64,000 nt of DNA from an uncultured Bacteroidia bacterium (GTDB taxonomy: Bacteria > Bacteroidota > Bacteroidia > Bacteroidales > UBA932). Of this stretch, positions 47,634 through 57,382 are shown one piece after another; the stretch's first letter is position 1, and every line of letters begins with the position of its first letter. The notes under the pieces were generated by a model. The model was given only the letters and a program-made list of their open reading frames with translations, searched no databases and was not told the DNA's origin. Location: the NCBI GenBank assembly GCA_902762655.1, contig CACWOZ010000003.1, positions 62,001 to 126,000 of the forward strand. Reading direction: 5' to 3'. The position numbers were made by a program, and so were the translations under genes.

Positions 47634-48318
47634 CTTCGCACTTGTCGCAGCTGAAGCATCCCCAGATGCAGGCAGCGAGTGCGCCGCCCACGAGGGGACC
47701 AGCGAAGAATACCCATACATTTGCAAGGGCTTCACCACCCACGAAGAGAGCGGGGCCGAATGAACGTGCAGGGTTCACCGAAGTGCCGGTGAGATTGATG
47801 CAAACGAGGTGGATAAGCACAAGGGCAAGGCCGATAGCAAGGCCTGCAAAGTTGCCGGCACCCTTCTTGGCGTCGGTGGCGCCGAGAACTACGAGGACGA
47901 AGAGGAATGTGGCTATGCACTCGACGACGAGGGCACCCCAGGGACCACCGGCATTTGCAACACCGTTAGCTCCGAGCCCTGCAGGATCTCCCATTGCGCC
48001 GGGGGCTCCGGTGAGGGCGATGATGCCGAAGAGGATGGCTGCGCCGGCGATACCGCCGAGGATCTGACCGCACCAGTAGCCGCAGGCATCCTTCCAGGTC
48101 ATACGTTTGCTAAGCACGACTCCAAGGGTGATGGCGGGATTGATGTGGCAACCGGAGATGCCACCAATAGTGTAGGCCATGGCAATGACCGAAAGACCGA
48201 ATGCGAGAGCTGTTGCAGCTACGCCTGCAGGCTCACCGCAACCAACGAACACGGCGGTTCCGCAACCCAGAAGGGTGAGAACGGCGGTGCCGATAAATTC
48301 TGCAAAATACTTTTTCAT
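47626..48318 (-). CDS. aqpZ: Aquaporin Z-like MIP channel
   Basis: A 230-residue water channel of the major intrinsic protein family with six helices and both pore motifs, HINPAITLG and SVNPARSFGP. The selectivity-filter region with VLIHLVCINLTGTSVNPARS resembles AqpZ. The C-terminus is short and cysteine-rich (CIWGCFSCDKCEAK), unusual for the family. It is monocistronic and divergent from prfB. Confidence 0.95.
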   Translation of the reverse strand: MKKYFAEFIGTAVLTLLGCGTAVFVGCGEPAGVAATALAFGLSVIAMAYTIGGISGCHINPAITLGVVLSKRMTWKDACGYWCGQILGGIAGAAILFGIIALTGAPGAMGDPAGLGANGVANAGGPWGALVVECIATFLFVLVVLGATDAKKGAGNFAGLAIGLALVLIHLVCINLTGTSVNPARSFGPALFVGGEALANVWVFFAGPLVGGALAACIWGCFSCDKCEAK

Positions 48319-48371
48319 AATAATAAAAGGTTTTGGTGGTGCTAATATCGGAAAAATTCGGGAATAATCAT

Positions 48372-48379
48372 TAAATTTG
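48372..48379 (+). promoter_or_regulatory. Promoter core of prfB (TAAATTTG)
   Basis: TAAATTTG ends 4 nt before the ATG at 48384, the same spacing as at murI. Confidence 0.55.
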
Positions 48380-48383
48380 TAAG

Positions 48384-49451
48384 ATGATTACTCAAGAACA
48401 GATAAAAGACCTTCGCCAGCGTATTTCAGTGCTGGAAAAGTCTCTTGACATAGCTGGAAAGCGCGGGGAAGTATCCGCAAGGGAAGCCAGGAGCCAGGCT
48501 TCCGGCTTCTGGGACGATCCGAAGGCCGCCGAGGCCTTCCTCAAGGGGGTCAGCAGCATCAAGGCCTGGGTAAGTGCGTTTGACGCCGTGGTGTCCGCCG
48601 TTGACGATCTGGACGTGCTCATGGAACTGGATCCTGAAGGGCCCGACACCGACGCCGCATATGCCGACGCCCTCAAGAAACTGGAGGATCTCGAGTTCAA
48701 GAATATGCTCGGGGAGGAAGGAGATAACCTGGGAGCCGTGCTCACCATCAACTCTGGTGCCGGCGGCACAGAGTCCAACGACTGGAGTTCCATGTTGATG
48801 CGCATGTACATGCGCTGGGGCGAGCGCAACGGTTACAAAATGACGGTCACCGAACTTGTGGAAGGGGATGAGGCCGGAATCAAGAGTGCCACCATCCAGT
48901 TCGAGGGTGATTATGCCTACGGCTACCTGAAGGCGGAGAGTGGCGTGCACCGCCTGGTGCGAATATCTCCCTTCAACGCCCAGGGCAAGCGCCAGACCAC
49001 CTTCTCATCCGTATTCGTCTATCCTTTGGTGGACGACACCATCAACATCGAAATCAATCCTTCCGACATAGAATGGGATACTTTCCGTTCGGGCGGCCAC
49101 GGCGGCCAGAACGTGAACAAGGTGGAGACAGGCGTGCGAGTGCGCCACATCCCCACGGGCATAATGGTAGAGAACACCGAAACCCGCAGCCAGCAGGATA
49201 ACCGCCAGAACGCCCTGCGCATCCTCAAGAGCCGCCTCTACGACATCGAGCTCAAGAAACGCCAGGAGAAGCAGGCGGAACTGGAAGGTCAGAAAAAGAA
49301 GATAGAGTGGGGCTCGCAAATACGCTCCTACGTGCTGCATCCCTACCGCATGGTCAAGGACCTGCGCACAGGCTATGAGACCGCCGACACCCAGGGCGTG
49401 CTTGACGGCGACCTCAACGAATTCATGAAAACCTGGCTGATGCAGAAATAA
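48384..49451 (+). CDS. prfB: Peptide chain release factor 2
   Basis: Recognises UAA and UGA stops and releases the peptide. It has 355 residues in one frame. SPF in VRISPFNAQGK is the stop-codon recognition tripeptide and SGGHGGQNVNKVETGVR carries the catalytic GGQ. The programmed +1 frameshift found in many prfB genes (a CTT-TGA near codon 25) is absent, so the autoregulatory shift is not used here. Confidence 0.97.
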   Translation: MITQEQIKDLRQRISVLEKSLDIAGKRGEVSAREARSQASGFWDDPKAAEAFLKGVSSIKAWVSAFDAVVSAVDDLDVLMELDPEGPDTDAAYADALKKLEDLEFKNMLGEEGDNLGAVLTINSGAGGTESNDWSSMLMRMYMRWGERNGYKMTVTELVEGDEAGIKSATIQFEGDYAYGYLKAESGVHRLVRISPFNAQGKRQTTFSSVFVYPLVDDTINIEINPSDIEWDTFRSGGHGGQNVNKVETGVRVRHIPTGIMVENTETRSQQDNRQNALRILKSRLYDIELKKRQEKQAELEGQKKKIEWGSQIRSYVLHPYRMVKDLRTGYETADTQGVLDGDLNEFMKTWLMQK

Positions 49452-49477
49452 GCGAAATTAAATATCAAAATAATGGC

Positions 49478-50446
49478 ATGAAAAAAACCTTTTTTGCCTT
49501 TACTGTCTTGGTGATGCTGTTTGGCTGTACGCCGGATAATAATGAAAGCGGAGACAGCAAGAACAATCCGGAAGAACTTACTGTCACCGGAGATATTTTG
49601 GAGGTAGCGGAGTATTCCGCCACAATTACCGGTTACGCCAACCTTCCTCTTGAGTTAGGCGATGCCGAAGTGGGTATTATGTATGATAAAAACAATACCT
49701 TCTCGGCTGCAAAAAAGATAGTTGCAACAAAGTTGGAGAACAATAATAAGTTTACTGTCACGGCTACTGGATTGGAGTCATCGACCACATACTATTTTAA
49801 ATCCTATGTGCAAAATGGGACGGTTCTGAAGTACGGAACCGTTAAATCCTTTACTACCAAGGAATCAAAGTGTCCAAAAGGTGCGGTTGATCTTGGGCTT
49901 TCTGTATATTGGGCCGAGTGCAACCTCGGTGCAGAGAAGCCTGAGGACTATGGTGATTATTATGCCTGGGGTGAGGTTGAGACCAAGGAGGATTATAGTT
50001 GGTCCACGTATAAGTTCGGCACTAGTTCGTCCGGCCCGTTCTCAAAGTACAACATAGATTCATCTTATGGAGCAGGTGATAATATAACAGTGTTGGACCC
50101 GGAGGACGATGTGGCTCATGAAAAGCTTGGCGGCGACTGGCGTATGCCAACTGATGCAGAGTGGACGGAACTTATGACCAAGTGCACATGGGTTTGTACA
50201 ACGCAGAATGGAGTCGATGGTAGAAAAGCCACCGGATCCAATGGTAATAGCATTTTCCTTCCCGCTGCTGGCGGCAAGAGCGATGTCTATCTGGGCGAAG
50301 CGGGTTCCCGCGGCTACTATTGGTCTTCTTCCCTCCGTACGGGTGACCCAAAGCTCGCGTGGAACCTGCGCTTCTTTTCCGACCTTGTGCTCATGGACAA
50401 CAGCCACCGTTACTACGGTCTTTCTATCCGTCCCGTTACAGAATGA
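49478..50446 (+). CDS. Lipoprotein with fibronectin-like and FISUMP-like domains
   Basis: A 322-residue lipoprotein (LFGCTPD, cysteine at about 15). The middle part (about 30-125; ATITGYANLPLELG, TATGLESSTTYYFKSYVQNG) looks like an Ig/Fn3-type domain. The C-terminal part (about 130-322) has the paralogous-domain signature GAVDLGLSVYWAECNLGAEKPEDYGDYYAWGE, GGDWRMPTDAEWTELM and YYWSSSLRTG...LSIRPVTE. Such proteins are multi-copy surface proteins in Bacteroidales. The function is unknown. Domain names are from pattern memory. Confidence 0.8.
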   Translation: MKKTFFAFTVLVMLFGCTPDNNESGDSKNNPEELTVTGDILEVAEYSATITGYANLPLELGDAEVGIMYDKNNTFSAAKKIVATKLENNNKFTVTATGLESSTTYYFKSYVQNGTVLKYGTVKSFTTKESKCPKGAVDLGLSVYWAECNLGAEKPEDYGDYYAWGEVETKEDYSWSTYKFGTSSSGPFSKYNIDSSYGAGDNITVLDPEDDVAHEKLGGDWRMPTDAEWTELMTKCTWVCTTQNGVDGRKATGSNGNSIFLPAAGGKSDVYLGEAGSRGYYWSSSLRTGDPKLAWNLRFFSDLVLMDNSHRYYGLSIRPVTE

Positions 50447-50621
50447 TGGCTTGCACGAGTTTTGTCCGGCAAGCCAGCTGACTGCGCATGCGGTCAGCAT
50501 TATGACATCAGATCTTTGGCGAAGCCCAAGGCACGGCCTAGACCGCTAAACTCACTACCTCAAGATTAACTTCCACCTAATCAGGACGCCCAAGATGCGA
50601 ACGTCACGAATGCAAAGATTT

Positions 50622-50690
50622 TTGACAGACACTTTTTGTTTCTGTCAATTTTTTATTATTTTTGACAGTTGAAAGAGAAACTGTCAAAAA
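50622..50690 (+). promoter_or_regulatory. Double inverted-repeat operator and promoter of the Fic gene
   Basis: TTGACAG/CTGTCAA occurs twice as an inverted repeat: arms 50622-50628 with 50642-50648 (13-nt spacer) and 50662-50668 with 50681-50687 (12-nt spacer; arms extend to 10 bp). The promoter core TATTTTTG (50657-50664) overlaps the left arm of the second repeat, a TTTG at 50635-50638 could be the -33 box, and the last arm touches the ATG. A dimeric repressor here would block transcription and perhaps translation. Confidence 0.75.
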
Positions 50691-51800
50691 ATGGAAGCCT
50701 ACGATCGAAATATCCCATACAATAACTTGCCGCCTTTGCCGCCTGCAACGGAATTATATCGTGACGAGGATGTGCTTAATAAACTGATGATTGCAAGCAG
50801 GCGACTTGCTCAGTTGAAAGGGCTGGCATCAACGCTTCCAAACCAGTCCATCTTCGTTAATACCATTGCCCTGCGCGAGGCGAAGGCCAGTAGTGCCATC
50901 GAGAACATATTCACGACGGATGACGAACTCTACAGAACGCTGTCTTATCAGGAAGACGATTCTCTGGAAGGTCCGGCTAAAGAGATTCTTCATTATCGTG
51001 AAGCTCTTTGGGAAGGCTATGCCAGCGTTGCCTCAGACAAGACTATGACCCTGGGTACAATAATCGATGTGTACAGGGCGGTCAAACAGACTCACGATGG
51101 CATTCGCCCGTACCAGGCGGAGGTGGTAATCAAAAAGAGGGGCTGGGGTTCTCTGGTCGCTGAAACCGTTTACACTCCACCACGAGGAAAAGGAGTAGTG
51201 GAGAAGAAGATGGCGGATCTGTTGGAATTCCTGAATGACGATGTCAAGTATCCTGTAGATCCTCTCTTGAAAATGGCAATGGCCCATTATCAGTTCGAAG
51301 CCATTCACCCATTCCGCGACGGCAATGGAAGAGCAGGAAGAATACTCTGTATCTTGTATCTGATACAAAAGCGACTGCTGGATTTACCCATTCTGTACCT
51401 CAGTTCATATATCCTCCAGAACAAGGATGAGTATTATCAAAAACTGGGTGGGGTTACAGGGACGCTGATGTGGAAACCGTGGATTCTGTATATGCTGGAA
51501 GCGGTTTCTCAAACAGCGGAGTATACCATTGATAAGATTATGCGGATTAATGCCCTTATGGAAAGGGCGGGAGCTACTATGCTTGAGGGCAAGCTCCCTG
51601 TAGGAAAGCTGGACATACCAAAGTTCTTTGAGCAGCCATATATCCGTCCCAGAAACCTGCTGTCAGAAAAAGTCAAAAGCATCAATACCGCAAAAAAGTA
51701 CCTGACTCAAATGGAAGCATTGGGAATGCTGGCCAAGGAAAAAGTCGGCAAGGAATATATATGGTTCAATACGGATTTAATGACCATCCTGACTGATTGA
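50691..51800 (+). CDS. Fic family protein with N-terminal inhibitory motif and C-terminal winged helix
   Basis: A 369-residue class II Fic protein. The inhibitory motif (S/T)xxxE(G/N) is SSAIEN at 67-72, the catalytic motif HPFRDGNGRAGR begins at His206, and the C-terminal about 80 residues (KSINTAKKYLTQMEALGMLAKEKVGKEYIWF) look like a winged helix. It would transfer AMP to target proteins unless the Glu71 helix blocks the site. The winged helix plus the palindromic operator at its own promoter suggest that it represses itself. It resembles BT_2513-type Fic proteins. Confidence 0.9.
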   Translation: MEAYDRNIPYNNLPPLPPATELYRDEDVLNKLMIASRRLAQLKGLASTLPNQSIFVNTIALREAKASSAIENIFTTDDELYRTLSYQEDDSLEGPAKEILHYREALWEGYASVASDKTMTLGTIIDVYRAVKQTHDGIRPYQAEVVIKKRGWGSLVAETVYTPPRGKGVVEKKMADLLEFLNDDVKYPVDPLLKMAMAHYQFEAIHPFRDGNGRAGRILCILYLIQKRLLDLPILYLSSYILQNKDEYYQKLGGVTGTLMWKPWILYMLEAVSQTAEYTIDKIMRINALMERAGATMLEGKLPVGKLDIPKFFEQPYIRPRNLLSEKVKSINTAKKYLTQMEALGMLAKEKVGKEYIWFNTDLMTILTD

Positions 51801-51845
51801 ATTGAGATATCTTATAATTGATTTGCGAAGGTTTGAGGGATTGAT

Positions 51846-51853
51846 TAAATTTG
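51846..51853 (+). promoter_or_regulatory. Promoter core of the fumarase gene
   Basis: TAAATTTG, 27 nt before the ATG at 51881. Confidence 0.5.
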
Positions 51854-51880
51854 TAAACTCTAAAACAAACTGTATCAATA

Positions 51881-53521
51881 ATGGCAGAATTCAAATATGC
51901 TCCGATGTTCCAGTTGGGACCGGATACGACCGAGTACTACAAGATTCCCGGTTCTGAGAAATTGGTAAAAACATCTAAATTCGGCGGCCATTGCGGATGC
52001 GGTGGCAAAACCATTCTGGAGGTGTCTCCAGAGGCGCTTACGCTTGTGGCGCAGCAGTCTTTCCATGACTGCCAGTTCATGCTCCGCCGCGCCCACAACG
52101 AGCAGGTGGCTGCGATCCTGCACGACCCGGAAGCCAGCGAGAACGATAAATACGTGGCCCTGCAGTTCCTGCGCAATGCGGAGTGCGCTGTGAAGGGAGT
52201 CCTTCCCTTCTGCCAGGACACCGGCACGGCCATCATCCACGGCGAAAAGGGACAGCATATCTGGACTGATTTCGAGGATGAAGAAGCCCTGAGCCGCGGC
52301 GTGTTCAATACCTATACCCAGGAGAATCTGCGCTATAGCCAGAACGCCCCTCTGAACATGTACGACGAGGTGAACACCAAGTGCAACCTCCCAGCCCAGA
52401 TCGACATCGAGGCCACCCAGGGAAGCGAATATCGCTTCGTGATGGTTGCGAAGGGCGGCGGCAGCGCCAACAAGACCTACTTCTACCCCATGACCAAGGC
52501 CACAATCCAGAACGAGGGAACCCTTCTGCCTTTCCTGGTAGAGAAGATGCGCACACTCGGCACGGCGGCCTGCCCTCCTTACCACATCGCATTCGTCATC
52601 GGCGGCACTTCCGCGGAGAAGAACCTCCTCACGGTGAAACTCGCCAGTATCAAATATTACGACGGCCTTCCCACCACGGGAGATGAGACCGGCCGTGCAT
52701 TCCGCGACATCGACCTTGAGCAGAAACTCCTGAAGGAAGCCCAGAAGATCGGCCTCGGCGCCCAGTTCGGAGGCAAGTATCTAGCCCACGACATCCGCGT
52801 GATACGCCTGCCAAGGCATGGCGCCAGCTGCCCCATCGGCATGGGCGTGAGCTGCTCCGCGGACCGCAACATCAAGAGCAAGATCAACGCCGACGGCGTG
52901 TGGATCGAAAAGATGGATACCAATCCTTCCGAACTTATTCCGGAAGAATACCGCAGGCCCGGCGAGGGCGCGAAGGGCATAGAGATCGATCTCGACAAGG
53001 GTATCGATTTCGTACGCTCCGAACTCACCAAATACACCGTGGGCACACGCGTGAATCTGAAGGGCACCATCATCGTCGCCCGCGATATCGCCCACGCCAA
53101 GTTGAAAGCCCGCCTGGATGCAGGGGAGGAGATGCCCGCCTACTTCAAGGACCATCCCATCCTCTACGCCGGCCCCGCCAAGACTCCGGAAGGATACCCC
53201 TGCGGGTCGATGGGCCCCACCACCGCCAACCGCATGGATCCCTATGTGGATGAATTCCAGGACCATGGCGCTTCGTTGGTAATGATTGCAAAGGGCAACC
53301 GTACCCAGGTCGTTACCGACGCCTGCAAGAAGCACGGCGGATTCTACCTCGGCACCATCGGTGGAGTGGCCGCAGTGCTCTCGCAGAGCAGCATACGCAG
53401 CATCGAGTGCGTGGAATATCCCGAACTCGGCATGGAGGCTATCTGGAAGATTACCGTCGAGGACTTCCCGGCCTTCATCCTCGTGGACGACAAGGGCAAC
53501 GATTTCTTCAAGAAGTTCTAG
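51881..53521 (+). CDS. Class I fumarate hydratase (iron-sulfur)
   Basis: Hydrates fumarate to malate with a [4Fe-4S] cluster, in the reductive branch typical of fumarate-respiring Bacteroidales. It has 546 residues, the length of the fused alpha-beta class I enzyme. Cluster cysteines are expected in [10 protein letters not shown], in KCNLPAQI or nearby, and in [29 protein letters not shown] and [21 protein letters not shown] are characteristic. AsmA follows after 3 nt. Confidence 0.95.
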   Translation: MAEFKYAPMFQLGPDTTEYYKIPGSEKLVKTSKFGGHCGCGGKTILEVSPEALTLVAQQSFHDCQFMLRRAHNEQVAAILHDPEASENDKYVALQFLRNAECAVKGVLPFCQDTGTAIIHGEKGQHIWTDFEDEEALSRGVFNTYTQENLRYSQNAPLNMYDEVNTKCNLPAQIDIEATQGSEYRFVMVAKGGGSANKTYFYPMTKATIQNEGTLLPFLVEKMRTLGTAACPPYHIAFVIGGTSAEKNLLTVKLASIKYYDGLPTTGDETGRAFRDIDLEQKLLKEAQKIGLGAQFGGKYLAHDIRVIRLPRHGASCPIGMGVSCSADRNIKSKINADGVWIEKMDTNPSELIPEEYRRPGEGAKGIEIDLDKGIDFVRSELTKYTVGTRVNLKGTIIVARDIAHAKLKARLDAGEEMPAYFKDHPILYAGPAKTPEGYPCGSMGPTTANRMDPYVDEFQDHGASLVMIAKGNRTQVVTDACKKHGGFYLGTIGGVAAVLSQSSIRSIECVEYPELGMEAIWKITVEDFPAFILVDDKGNDFFKKF

Positions 53522-53524
53522 GTC

Positions 53525-56500
53525 ATGAAACGTCTGGCAGCCCGGCTCGCTAAGATACTGGGGATAATCGCCGCGGTGTTCGCGGTGATTATCCTCGTCC
53601 TTCAGATTGTCCTGAACAGCTCCTGGATGCGCTCGAAGGTGGATTCCATCCTGTCTTCGGTCGTAGAAAAGGGCCAGGTGCGCTACAGCCGGCTGCATTT
53701 CAGGACCTTCCCCTTCGTGGTGGCGGAGATCGACTCCCTGTCGGTCACCTATCCCCACGGGCTCTTCTCGGCATACGACAAGCTCGGAGTGCGCGGGCTC
53801 CTTCTATCCGAAGGACGCGGCTCTGTCGAGGATACCCTTCTTGCCGCCGTCCATCTGCACGCTTCGGTGAACCCATGGAAGCTGTTAGCCGGCAAAATCA
53901 AGGTCAACTCTTTGAGTCTCAGCCATCCGCAGTTATACTATCATGCCTATGACGGCACCGCATCAAATCTGGATATCCTTTCCAAGTCGGATGAACCTAA
54001 GGACAGTGTCAGCAAGCCTTTCAGCCTGCCCTGGTTACATCTGTGCACCTTGAGCATAAGCGACAGGCCACGCATAGTGTACACTTCGCAGGCAGATACC
54101 GTGCATGCCGGCATCAGCTTCGACAACCTGCTGCTCTCCGGCAAGCTCCGCCTGAAGAAGAATAAACTGGACTCGAAGGTGAAAAACCTCCGTCTGGAAC
54201 TGGACAATCTCCGGATGAATGGGCGGCTTCCCGCCGACACACTTGCCCTGGCGCTGGAAAACCTGCGCATAGCAACGCCCCGCACCAATCTGGTCGATCT
54301 CGGCCTGAAGGGGGAAGCTCTCTACTTTTCGCATTCTCTGGGACGTTTGCAGGTGCCTGCAGAACTGGACGCGCGCGCATCGTTCCGCAATCATCGCAGG
54401 CACTTCGACATTGCCCTGGATCACCTGGATGCGGATATAGCGTATGTGCCGATGTATGCCGAGGGCCTGTTCAGCAAGTTCAAGGATCACAGTTTCGTTA
54501 AGGCTTCGGCCGGGATAGACTCCTGTAAACTGGGCACTGTGCTCGAGAAGTACGGCCGCAAACTCGCACCCGCCGCCCGGGATTTCCGTGCGGATGCACT
54601 GCTGAACCTCGGGGTGAAGGCGGAGGGCAATATTTCCCAGAAGGAATACCCGCAGGTGGATGTGGCGCTGGATATTCCTTCGGGCCACGTGGCCTGGATC
54701 CCCAAGGAAATACGGGCCATGCTGGATCTGGTGGCAACTGCCCGGCTTACTCCTTCCGGGGCTCTTTCGGCAGAAGTGGAACGCTGCCATCTGCGCAGCA
54801 ACGGCGTCAAACTCGACCTGGACGGCGACGGGCGCGACCTGATCGGGCGCGACCCTGCAGTGGCTGCCAGACTGGGTGGATTCGTGATACTGGATTCGGT
54901 AAGGCGTTATCTGCCTGAAAATCTGGATATTGCTGCTGCCGGAACTGTGGATCTCTCCGCCGATGTGAACGCTCATCTGAACGAGCTTGAAGATTATATC
55001 TTCCGCAAAACACGTATCAACGCGCACCTGTCCGGCGACAGGGTATCCGTGCACATGCCGTCCAACAAGCTTTCCGCCATGCTCCGCAGGCCGGACATCT
55101 CGCTTTCTACGGCAGAGAGTTCCCTGAAGCTGAATGCAGATATGGACAGCCTCGCTTTCGGCCTGGCGGATTCCTTCCGTGCCGGAGTGCGCGGTATGGT
55201 CAATCGCGCCGATGTCAAGAAAGTGGATAACAATGGCAAGATGGTGCCGTATCTGAGTTTCTCCACTACGGACGACTTTATCAAACTGTATGCTGGCGAT
55301 AACAAGATAGAGGCCGAGAATGCACTGGTGTCGCTGGAGGCCATGCAGAGGGTACGCAAACCGCGTCCACAGTTCAAACGCTTCCTCGACTCGCTCCAGA
55401 GAGTTTATCCCGGCGTGCCGCGCGACTCCCTGCTGCGCAAGTTCCGGGCTTCGAGGCCCGTGGATGACCTGGCTTACAAGGACTTGAAGGTTTCGCTGGA
55501 TTCCTCCTTCGTTGCTCTCCTGAACCGCTGGCATCCAGGAGGGCTTGTGTCGCTGGAGAATGCTTCGCTGGTATCGCCTTCCCTGCCGCTGCGTACGACG
55601 CTGAACGCTCTGGATATCGCTCTAGATGATGACGATGCGCAGGTCGCTACATGCAGTATCGACTGCGGTACATCTGACATTGACCTTACAGGATCCGTGG
55701 GAGGGTTCAGACGCTTCATCCGCAACCGCGGGCCCTTGAAATTCAACTTCGACGTTCATTCCAAACGTCTGAACATGAATGAGTTGCTGGTTGCCATGCA
55801 ACAGGGCGCATCCAACCGCGACGTAGATGTTGAGTCTGGCGATTTCGTGGTGGATTCCCTGAGCAATGTGGTGTACGACCGTTCTGCAGGAGAGATGAAG
55901 GCTATCGTGGTGCCAAAGAATCTCCGCGGTTCCATAGGGCTGATGGCCGAAAGGGTGGACTACTCGTCTCTGGAAATACGCCCGGCTGCAGCCGAAATCA
56001 ACATCCGCGACCGAGTACTGCAGATTAAAGATGTGGATGTGCAGAGCAATGTCGGACGCATCAAACTCGATGCCTTCTACGCTTCCAAGAGCAAGGCGGA
56101 CATCTCCGCAGGCCTGGACATGCATCTGTTCGAAATGCCTGCATACGACATTATCCATATGCTGCCTTCGGTCGATGCTATGATGCCGGCGCTCAAATCT
56201 TTCCAGGGTAATCTAGGGTGCGACTTGTCCGTTACGACGCAGCTGGACACCAATATGAATGTGCTTATGCCTTCGCTCAACGGGCTCGTGCGGATTGCGG
56301 GCGAGGATCTGTTCATAAAGAATGCCGGGTCGCTGCGCAAGGTGACGCGCCTGCTGATGTTCAAGGATAAGAATATCGGGCAGATACAGGATCTTTACGT
56401 GGATGCGGTGATAGGGGACAATAAGGTCGAGGTGTATCCCTTCGTGCTCGGAGTCGACAAATACAAGGTCGCGCTGGCCGGTACGCAGGGTTTCAACGGC

Positions 56501-57034
56501 AACATGCGCTACAACATCTCCATCCTCGAAAGTTTCCTGCCCTTCCGTTTCGGAATCGATATCTACGGCAATCTGGACAAATGGCGCTTCTCGCTGGGAC
56601 GGAACAAGTACCGTCGGGGGAGGGTGCCTTCGTTCACTGCTGATCTGGACACCATGCAGGTGAATCTGCTGGATGTCATACGCAATGTGTACGACCGCGG
56701 CGTGCAGGATGCCATGGAGCAGATGGCCATCGAGAACAGGCGCCTGGAGAGGGCGAAACTGGTTAACAGTTACACCGGCGCCCCTTCGGAGGACTTCCTT
56801 TCGAAGGAGGAGTTCCAGCAGGTAGATTCGGTGCTCTTTGCCATGCAGATGCAGGAAGAGAATGACGAGATAGATGCCGCAGTGGATGCGGCAGCCGACG
56901 AGGCCCTCGCCGCCCTGAACGCGCAGCAGACCGCCTGGCTGGATGAGCATCCCTGGGCCGAAGCTGCCCTGACCCGCGCCGAGCAGCGCAAGGCTGAACG
57001 CGCCCGCCGGCGGGAAGAACGCTCGGTTGAATAG
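53525..57034 (+). CDS. AsmA-family large envelope protein
   Basis: An 1169-residue protein: a membrane helix at about 8-32 (ILGIIAAVFAVIILVLQIVL), an extended repeat of beta strands through the periplasm, and an AsmA-like C-terminal region (about 800-1040: ALKSFQGNLGCDLSVTTQLDTNMNVLMPSLNGLVRIAGEDL). AsmA/TamB-type proteins form hydrophobic grooves that move lipids between membranes. The C-terminus ends in an Ala/Glu/Arg-rich helix (AEAALTRAEQRKAERARRREE). It may be cotranscribed with fumarase, but the functional link is not evident. Confidence 0.88.
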   Translation: MKRLAARLAKILGIIAAVFAVIILVLQIVLNSSWMRSKVDSILSSVVEKGQVRYSRLHFRTFPFVVAEIDSLSVTYPHGLFSAYDKLGVRGLLLSEGRGSVEDTLLAAVHLHASVNPWKLLAGKIKVNSLSLSHPQLYYHAYDGTASNLDILSKSDEPKDSVSKPFSLPWLHLCTLSISDRPRIVYTSQADTVHAGISFDNLLLSGKLRLKKNKLDSKVKNLRLELDNLRMNGRLPADTLALALENLRIATPRTNLVDLGLKGEALYFSHSLGRLQVPAELDARASFRNHRRHFDIALDHLDADIAYVPMYAEGLFSKFKDHSFVKASAGIDSCKLGTVLEKYGRKLAPAARDFRADALLNLGVKAEGNISQKEYPQVDVALDIPSGHVAWIPKEIRAMLDLVATARLTPSGALSAEVERCHLRSNGVKLDLDGDGRDLIGRDPAVAARLGGFVILDSVRRYLPENLDIAAAGTVDLSADVNAHLNELEDYIFRKTRINAHLSGDRVSVHMPSNKLSAMLRRPDISLSTAESSLKLNADMDSLAFGLADSFRAGVRGMVNRADVKKVDNNGKMVPYLSFSTTDDFIKLYAGDNKIEAENALVSLEAMQRVRKPRPQFKRFLDSLQRVYPGVPRDSLLRKFRASRPVDDLAYKDLKVSLDSSFVALLNRWHPGGLVSLENASLVSPSLPLRTTLNALDIALDDDDAQVATCSIDCGTSDIDLTGSVGGFRRFIRNRGPLKFNFDVHSKRLNMNELLVAMQQGASNRDVDVESGDFVVDSLSNVVYDRSAGEMKAIVVPKNLRGSIGLMAERVDYSSLEIRPAAAEINIRDRVLQIKDVDVQSNVGRIKLDAFYASKSKADISAGLDMHLFEMPAYDIIHMLPSVDAMMPALKSFQGNLGCDLSVTTQLDTNMNVLMPSLNGLVRIAGEDLFIKNAGSLRKVTRLLMFKDKNIGQIQDLYVDAVIGDNKVEVYPFVLGVDKYKVALAGTQGFNGNMRYNISILESFLPFRFGIDIYGNLDKWRFSLGRNKYRRGRVPSFTADLDTMQVNLLDVIRNVYDRGVQDAMEQMAIENRRLERAKLVNSYTGAPSEDFLSKEEFQQVDSVLFAMQMQEENDEIDAAVDAAADEALAALNAQQTAWLDEHPWAEAALTRAEQRKAERARRREERSVE

Positions 57035-57117
57035 CCTGCCATGCCGAGCGGGTCTGGCAATTCAAGCAGGTCTGTCTTTCCGAGCGAAGCGAAGGAATCT
57101 ATTTCAAATATTATTAC

Positions 57118-57160
57118 TAAATTTGCAGTCCGTTTAGCGGTTGTCGAACCGCTATCCATT
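57118..57160 (+). promoter_or_regulatory. Promoter and hairpin leader of tRNA-Leu
   Basis: Promoter core TAAATTTG (57118-57125) is followed, before the mature tRNA, by a 7-bp hairpin AGCGGTT/AACCGCT (57136-57153) with a 4-nt loop. The hairpin would lie in the 5' leader that RNase P removes. Confidence 0.5.
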
Positions 57161-57241
57161 GCGGGTGTGTTGAAATGGTAGACAAGCCAGACTTAGGATC
57201 TGGTGCCGAGAGGCGTGAGAGTTCGAGTCTCTCCACCCGCA
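57161..57241 (+). tRNA. tRNA-Leu (anticodon TAG)
   Basis: Plus-strand cloverleaf: acceptor GCGGGTG/CACCCGC, anticodon stem CCAGA/TCTGG around CTTAGGA, a class II extra arm (TGCCGAGAGGCGT) and T arm GAGTTCGAGTCTC. The anticodon is TAG. Confidence 0.95.
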
Positions 57242-57254
57242 CTTCCACTCAAAG

Positions 57255-57278
57255 GCCGCCTTTCCAGGCGGCTCTTTT
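57255..57278 (+). terminator. Terminator of tRNA-Leu
   Basis: Perfect 7-bp stem GCCGCCT/AGGCGGC with a 4-nt loop, followed by TCTTTT, 13 nt after the tRNA. Confidence 0.8.
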
Positions 57279-57297
57279 CGTTCCGTGCGGGTGGAGA

Positions 57298-57382
57298 TTT
57301 GTTCCGAAAACAGGCCGAAAACGGGAACAAATGCTTCGAAATGACAAGTTTGTTCCGAAAAAGCGGCAATAATCGGAACAAA
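57298..57382. repeat. Two 51-bp-spaced inverted repeats (TTTGTTCC/GGAACAAA)
   Basis: Arms at 57298-57305 with 57324-57331, and 57349-57356 with 57375-57382. Left arms and right arms are both exactly 51 nt apart, so this is a two-unit tandem repeat with internal dyads. The spacers are similar (GAAAA...GGC..AA). The period equals that of the array at 44834-45000. Confidence 0.8.

Noticed and set aside
48384..48470. Programmed +1 frameshift in prfB
   Set aside because: The gene is in one frame from ATG to stop and lacks the CTTTGA site.
50447..50600. Hairpins after the 49.5-kb lipoprotein (GGCTTGC/GCAAGCC and GCTGAC/GTCAGC)
   Set aside because: Stems are clear but lack T-runs and any promoter on either strand, so neither a terminator nor an RNA gene can be supported.
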